A stretch of DNA of 64,000 bases from contig CP007053.1 of the NCBI GenBank assembly GCA_000242935.3, positions 5,751,001-5,815,000 of the forward strand, read 5' to 3'. The DNA is from Opitutaceae bacterium TAV5 (GTDB lineage: Bacteria > Verrucomicrobiota > Verrucomicrobiia > Opitutales > Opitutaceae). A program made the translations under genes and the position numbers. The notes below the pieces were generated by a model, which saw nothing but the letters and a program-made list of their open reading frames with translations, was not told where the DNA came from and did not search any database. Positions 59,960 to 64,000 of this stretch are shown here, piece by piece (the first letter of the stretch is position 1; each line of letters opens with the position of its first letter).

Positions 59960-61309
59960 ATGAAAACGGCATTTTCTTTTCAGATTCTGATCGCGGCACT
60001 CGCCTGGGCGACGGTTTTATCGGCAGCAACGCCGAAGGGCAGAGAGGCAACCCGGGCGCTCTCGGTTCGCGCGGAGCAGGCGACGGCGCTTTACGAGCCG
60101 GGTCAGCCGGTGACGTTTGTCATCCGGCTGACGGACGCCGGCACGCCGGTGGACGGGGAGCAAGTGACCTGGACGCTGTCGAAGGATGGCGTGGCGCCAG
60201 TCCGGACCGGTATCGCCACGGTCGCAAAGGGGGAAGCACGGGTAACGGGCACTCTGGATGAGCCCGGCTTCCTGCAATGCCGCGTCGAATCGCCGGCTTC
60301 CTTGGGCAAAGGGAAAAACGTGACGGCGCTGGCCGGCGCTGGAATTTCTCCGCGCCTGATCAGGCCGAGCCTGCCGGCGCCGGTGGATTTCGATGCTTTC
60401 TGGGATGAACAGAAGGCGGAACTGGCCGGAGTGCCGGCCAACCTGCGGCTTTCGCCTGCCGCCGAGGCCTCGCCTGTCGCCGGCGTCGAACTGCTGGACG
60501 TGCAGGCCGATTGTGCGGGCGGGACACTTGTATCCGGTTATCTGGCACGCCCGGCCGGAGCGAAGCCACGGAGCCTTCCGGCGATTCTCACGCTCCACGG
60601 CGCAGGTGTGAAAGGAGCGATGCGCAATGTGGCGGCCGGCTGGGCGAAGGACGGCCTGCTGGCGCTCGACATCAACGCGCACGGGCTGCCCAACGGGAAA
60701 CCGGAATCGTTCTACCAGGCGCTGGCAAAGGGCGAGTTCGAGGACTACCGGCTGCGCGGACGCGAGTCGCGGGAGACCGTTTACTTTCGCGGCATGTTCC
60801 TGCGCGTGGTACGCGCGCTCGACGTGCTCGCCGCGCAGCCGGAGTGGGACGGGAAACATCTGGTCATCTATGGCACGAGCCAGGGCGGCGCGCAGGCGAT
60901 TGCGGGCGCGGCGCTCGATCCGCGGGTGACATTCCTCGTCGCCGGCGTGCCGGCGATGTGCGACCACTCGGGCATGGTGGCCGGACGCGTGGCCGGTTGG
61001 CCGAAACTGGTGCCAGTGACGCTGGCGACTGACGCCGGAAAACCGGGCATCCCCGATCCGGCCGTGCTGGCGGCGGCAAGGTATTACGACATGGTCAACT
61101 TCGCCGCCCGCATCCGGGCGCCCGCGCAGTTCACGGTGGGGTTCATCGACCGCACGTGCCCGCCCACCACGGTCTACGCCGCCTTCAACGCGGTGCCGGG
61201 GACGAAGGCGATTTTTGACGACATCGGCGCCGGCCACGAAAACACACCGGAAGCCAAACAACGCATGCGCGCCGCCGTGCGCGCCCACGCCGGCCTCATC
61301 CGGAAATAA
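59960..61309 (+). CDS. Secreted CE7-like acetyl-xylan esterase family protein
   Basis: A 449-residue protein: signal peptide (AFSFQILIAALAWATVLSA), beta-sandwich (about residues 30-135) and AXE1-type alpha/beta hydrolase. GTSQGGAQA carries the nucleophile; GHENTPEAKQ the His. It resembles the product of 34523 along the whole length: both share LALDINAHGLPNG, GVPAMCDHSGMVAGRVAGWP (Met/Ile change) and RTCPPTTVYAAFNA/STCPPTTVYAAYNA. ATG 59960 is 8 bases after the previous stop. It probably deacetylates the glycan attacked by the products of this operon. Confidence 0.87.
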   Translation: MKTAFSFQILIAALAWATVLSAATPKGREATRALSVRAEQATALYEPGQPVTFVIRLTDAGTPVDGEQVTWTLSKDGVAPVRTGIATVAKGEARVTGTLDEPGFLQCRVESPASLGKGKNVTALAGAGISPRLIRPSLPAPVDFDAFWDEQKAELAGVPANLRLSPAAEASPVAGVELLDVQADCAGGTLVSGYLARPAGAKPRSLPAILTLHGAGVKGAMRNVAAGWAKDGLLALDINAHGLPNGKPESFYQALAKGEFEDYRLRGRESRETVYFRGMFLRVVRALDVLAAQPEWDGKHLVIYGTSQGGAQAIAGAALDPRVTFLVAGVPAMCDHSGMVAGRVAGWPKLVPVTLATDAGKPGIPDPAVLAAARYYDMVNFAARIRAPAQFTVGFIDRTCPPTTVYAAFNAVPGTKAIFDDIGAGHENTPEAKQRMRAAVRAHAGLIRK

Positions 61310-61426
61310 ACGGTTATTTATTGATCTGCATCGTTATAGATAAAAATGATGACACCGGCAAAAAAGTATAACCTGCGGCTGGAAAACAGCTTTTATTCCG
61401 GAGGGCAACTCGGGCAGACTGGGACC

Positions 61427-62458
61427 ATGTCATCCAGAATCAATCTTGCGTCGGTGGCCCGGGAGGCGGGCGTGGCGGTGTCGACCGCGAGCCTGGTGCT
61501 CAACGGCAAGGCGGCCACGGTGGGCCTCGCCGAGGAGACGATCCTGCGCATCAAGCTGGCGGCGGAAAAACTCGGCTACACGCCCAACCACAACGCCCGT
61601 TCGTTGCGCCTGCGCCGCTCGGGCATGCTCGGGCTGATTCTCTCCGGCCTCTCGCGCACACCCGCCCAGTTGCTGTCCGGCGTGCGACAGGTGCTCGACG
61701 GGTCGGGGCAGGAGATGGTGCCGCTGCTGGTGAGCCACGATTACGACAACGAACGCGAGCACAAGGAACTGCGTTTCCTGATGCGCAACCAGGTGGAGGC
61801 GATCATTGCCACGCCGATCGGTCCCTGGGCGAAAAACTACGCGCCGCTCGTTTCCAGCGGCGTGCCGGTGGTGTTCGCCGTGCACGGGCTGGCCGACGCG
61901 CCGGACAACATTTCCGGAGTTTATCTCGATTCGGAGGGGATGGCGCGGGAAGGCGTTCATCATCTCGCGGCCGGCGGGGCGAAACGGATCGCGTATCTGA
62001 CCTGGGATTACGGTACTCCGGTTTCCCGGGAAAAACTGGCCGGCGTGCAGCAGGCGATCATCGAAGCCGGGAAAAAAACGACGCTGGCCGGAATCTTTTC
62101 GCAACCGCCGGGCACGACATTCGAGGCTCCGCTCGCGGCGCTGTTCGCCAATCCGAAAACCGCGCCCGATGCGCTGCTCTGTAATCCTTCCTCCGTGGCG
62201 ACGAATTGCCTGGATTTCCTCGACCGGGAAAACATCTCCGTTCCGGACGACTGCGCCCTGCTTTCCCTGAACGATCACGAGATGTTCGATACCGGCCGCC
62301 TCCCGGTGACGGCAGTCGGCCAGGACAACGAGTTTATCGGACGCCGCGCCGCGCAGATCGCGCTCGGGCTGATCGCGGCGAAGCGGCCGCAGGTCGTCTG
62401 CGAACGTCACGCCTGTTTCAACCTCATCCAGAGGGCGACCACGCGGCCGCCCGGCTGA
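61427..62458 (+). CDS. LacI-family transcriptional regulator (classical type)
   Basis: A 343-residue regulator whose layout is closer to classical LacI/PurR than the other three. HTH: INLASVAREAGVAVSTASLV, then LNGKAATVGLAEETILRIKL. SGMLGLILSGLSRTPAQLLS opens the ligand domain; VPDDCALLSLNDHEMFDTG corresponds to the late effector-binding part. The frame begins at 61346, but ATG 61427 precedes the HTH directly and has GGAGGG upstream. It is 117 bases after the CE7-like gene and 12 bases before the hydroxyacid dehydrogenase gene. It probably binds the palindromes at 56948 and 63612. Confidence 0.9.
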   Translation: MSSRINLASVAREAGVAVSTASLVLNGKAATVGLAEETILRIKLAAEKLGYTPNHNARSLRLRRSGMLGLILSGLSRTPAQLLSGVRQVLDGSGQEMVPLLVSHDYDNEREHKELRFLMRNQVEAIIATPIGPWAKNYAPLVSSGVPVVFAVHGLADAPDNISGVYLDSEGMAREGVHHLAAGGAKRIAYLTWDYGTPVSREKLAGVQQAIIEAGKKTTLAGIFSQPPGTTFEAPLAALFANPKTAPDALLCNPSSVATNCLDFLDRENISVPDDCALLSLNDHEMFDTGRLPVTAVGQDNEFIGRRAAQIALGLIAAKRPQVVCERHACFNLIQRATTRPPG

Positions 62459-62470
62459 TCCGCATTTCCC

Positions 62471-63553
62471 ATGATCTCATCCGCATCCGACCTGCATTCC
62501 GGTTTGTCCGCCAGCGGCGCGACGATGAAGGCGCCGGCCCCGGAGCGACCCGTCCCTGTGCTGGTCGCCCTGTCCTCTGCCGAGCGCGCGCGTTTTTTCC
62601 CCGACGACCTGACACGGGCCGATTATCCCGTGGCGATCGACTGGCATACGATGCCCGAGAAACTTTCCGCACCGGAATGGGCGGCGCTGCTTTCCCGGAT
62701 CGATCCCGAGGTGATCGTGGGCGGGTGGAAAATGCCGCCGCTGGCCGGCGAGATGGTCGGGCGATGCCCGTCGTTGCGCTACCTCTGTTATGTGGCCGGG
62801 TCGGTGCGCAAGAAGGTGGATCGCTCCTTCATCGAGCGCGGCGGGGTGGTGAGCAACTGGGGCGACGCAGTGGCGCCTTCCGTGGCCGAATGCGCGCTCA
62901 TGCTCACGCTGATGTGCCTGCGCCAAGCGACGCGGTTCGCCCTGGATCTCCACGTCGATCGCGGCTGGCGCACGCCGGGCGCGCCGTTGCCGCTGGGCCT
63001 GTATCGCCGGAAAGTCGGCATCCACGGATTCGGGGCCGTGGCGCGCGCGCTGCTCCGGCTGCTGGCGCCATTCGGGGCGCAGATCGAGGCATTTTCGGAG
63101 CCGGTGCCGGAAACGGTTTTTGCGGCGCACGGCGTCCGCAAGGCCGCAAGCCTTGCCGCGCTCTATCGCGAGAATGATGTCGTCATCGTCGTCGAGGCAC
63201 TCACGCCGTTGACGCGCGGCAGCGTGGACGCCGCGATTCTCGCCGGCCTTCGTCCCGGCGCGGTGCTGGTCAACGTCGGCCGCGGCCCGATCATCGACGA
63301 CCCGGCCCTGGAAAAACTGGCGGCGCGCGGAGAGGTGCAGATCGGGCTGGATGTCTTTGCGACCGAGCCGCTGCCGCCCGCCTCGCCATTGCGCGGCCTG
63401 CGCAACGTCACGCTCCTGCCACACACGGCGGGCCCGACGATCGACTGGTATCCGCTGTGCGGGCGGCGGGCGCTGGACAACCTGCGCGCCTGGCTCGCAG
63501 GCGGGACGCCGCCGGACGCCGTTTCGCTGCAACGGTATGATGTTTCCACCTGA
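62471..63553 (+). CDS. D-isomer-specific 2-hydroxyacid dehydrogenase family protein
   Basis: A 360-residue NAD(P)-dependent enzyme. VGIHGFGAVARALLRLLAPF is the nucleotide site, NVGRGPIIDDPAL carries the Arg, FATEPLPPASP the Glu and PHTAGPTID the His (HTAGP rather than HIGGP). It is a paralogue of 43003, with the same FIERGGVVSNWG and HGFGAVARAL segments. ATG 62525 is an alternative start. It closes a run of five genes on the plus strand and may convert a 2-keto or 2-hydroxy sugar acid. Confidence 0.87.
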   Translation: MISSASDLHSGLSASGATMKAPAPERPVPVLVALSSAERARFFPDDLTRADYPVAIDWHTMPEKLSAPEWAALLSRIDPEVIVGGWKMPPLAGEMVGRCPSLRYLCYVAGSVRKKVDRSFIERGGVVSNWGDAVAPSVAECALMLTLMCLRQATRFALDLHVDRGWRTPGAPLPLGLYRRKVGIHGFGAVARALLRLLAPFGAQIEAFSEPVPETVFAAHGVRKAASLAALYRENDVVIVVEALTPLTRGSVDAAILAGLRPGAVLVNVGRGPIIDDPALEKLAARGEVQIGLDVFATEPLPPASPLRGLRNVTLLPHTAGPTIDWYPLCGRRALDNLRAWLAGGTPPDAVSLQRYDVST

Positions 63554-63780
63554 GCCGGGAAAGGGAGACCTCTGTCCGATGTAAGAAATCCCGAAAAAAT
63601 TCTTGATCTGATAATCTGAAACGTTACAGGTTTTATCCGCCTCCTGTTTTCCCCCTGTTCCATCATCCATCGTCTCCGGTCCTGCGACCGGGTCGCACAC
63701 GATCTGCTTTGCGAATTTCTTCCGGCGGTTGACCGCCGGGTTTTGTCACATCCTCTTCTCGCCGGAAAACTGTCACACTT
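63554..63780. other. AT-richer intergenic region with operator-like sites
   Basis: Downstream of the dehydrogenase gene the sequence becomes AT-richer. It holds CTTGATCT (63602-63609) followed by TGAAACGTTACA (63612... within the next 15 bases), similar to the site at 56948, and CCGGCGGT-TG-ACCGCCGG (63722-63739), a perfect 8+8 dyad. It probably contains the promoter of a plus-strand gene that begins near the window end. No gene is seen in it. Confidence 0.4.
63617..63628 (+). promoter_or_regulatory. Second LacI-type operator candidate
   Basis: TGAAACGTTACA, one base away from the palindrome TGAAACGTTTCA, preceded at a short distance by CTTGATCT and by TGATAAT, which could be a -10 box. The same arrangement of CTTGATCT and near-palindrome is found before the alpha/alpha-barrel operon at 56941-56959. 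Confidence 0.45.
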
Positions 63781-63951
63781 ATGGAAAGACTCTTTGATCA
63801 TCGGCTGCTTCCGTTCCTTTTCGGTGGCGGTTTTCATCGGACGGGAGATGTGCGCCTGCCGCCTCGGCGAACTGGTTTTGCCCGGCGTGGCGGTGAGGCT
63901 GTCGCTGTCCATGTCCGGGTACCCGGAGTGGTTCGAAACCCGTCTGCAAAA

Positions 63952-64000
63952 ATGAGCATTTTTATGCTTTCTGCTCCCGATTCGCGAAGACCCCGACTGC
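63952..64000 (+). CDS. Possible start of a gene running off the window
   Basis: From ATG 63952 (MSIFMLSAPDSRRPRL) the frame is open to the window edge; the same frame is open back to an ATG at 63781. A small hairpin AGCAT-TTTT-ATGCT (63955-63968) lies over the first codons. Sixteen codons are too few to name a family, and the segment 63781-63951 has poor protein character, so this is only a candidate. Confidence 0.25.
   Translation, partial: MSIFMLSAPDSRRPRL

Noticed and set aside
63930-63945. GGTTCGAAACC considered as a tRNA T-loop
   Set aside because: No acceptor stem, D-arm or anticodon arm can be built around it.
63743-63955. A 70-codon frame near the right edge
   Set aside because: It starts with TTG, contains no domain, and lies over operator-like and hairpin sequences.

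Overview
The window is a high-GC bacterial chromosome segment that looks like the family Opitutaceae (phylum Verrucomicrobiota). The evidence is four isolated pseudopilins of the [19 protein letters not shown] type, four secreted proteins with PEP-CTERM tails (IPEP/VPEP, hydrophobic helix, Arg cluster), many LacI regulators with divergent ligand domains, and secreted multi-domain glycoside hydrolases without any SusC/SusD pair. Assignment is from protein character, not from a database search. No rRNA, tRNA, CRISPR array or transposase gene was seen.

Layout. (A) About 0.2-16.4 kb, all on the minus strand, is a large polysaccharide-degradation region: pseudopilin, two paralogous secreted beta-sandwich proteins, a secreted GH-A-clan hydrolase, a cytoplasmic GH42 beta-galactosidase, a GntR-type sugar-sensing repressor, an autotransporter-like PEP-CTERM protein, a second large GH-A hydrolase, a second pseudopilin and an SGNH esterase. 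(B) 16.5-19.7 kb: LacI regulator plus a GH78 alpha-L-rhamnosidase. (C) 19.7-32.7 kb is mostly housekeeping: a MidA-like methyltransferase, an S41 protease, tsaD (tRNA t6A), two lipid-type glycosyltransferases, membrane proteins, a Na+/solute symporter, a Cu+ P-type ATPase and a TetR regulator. (D) 32.7-41.7 kb: pseudopilin, PEP-CTERM protein, CE7-like esterase, heparinase/alginate-lyase-like enzyme, AGE-family epimerase, LacI. (E) 42-45.5 kb: esterase, 2-hydroxyacid dehydrogenase and MFS transporter, followed by a 22-codon remnant of a serine-dehydratase gene. (F) 45.7-49.9 kb: BNR-repeat enzyme, LamG PEP-CTERM protein and pseudopilin, divergent from a LacI gene with a palindrome between them. 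(G) 50-56.9 kb: beta-helix pectate-lyase-like protein, then a minus-strand operon of epimerase, DHDPS-like aldolase and both L-serine dehydratase subunits, then an M20 peptidase. (H) 57-63.6 kb: two alpha/alpha-barrel enzymes, a second CE7-like esterase, a LacI regulator and a second 2-hydroxyacid dehydrogenase. D/E and H repeat the same set of functions.

The genes read as several separately regulated glycan-use modules, each with its own sensor, secreted enzymes and, in A, D and F, its own pseudopilin and PEP-CTERM surface protein, placed around a housekeeping core.

The most unusual feature is a set of palindromic repeats, several read straight through inside conserved protein genes (tsaD, the MidA homologue, an AGE-like enzyme), without breaking the frame. 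They resemble in behaviour, but not in sequence, the coding palindromic elements known from Rickettsia.
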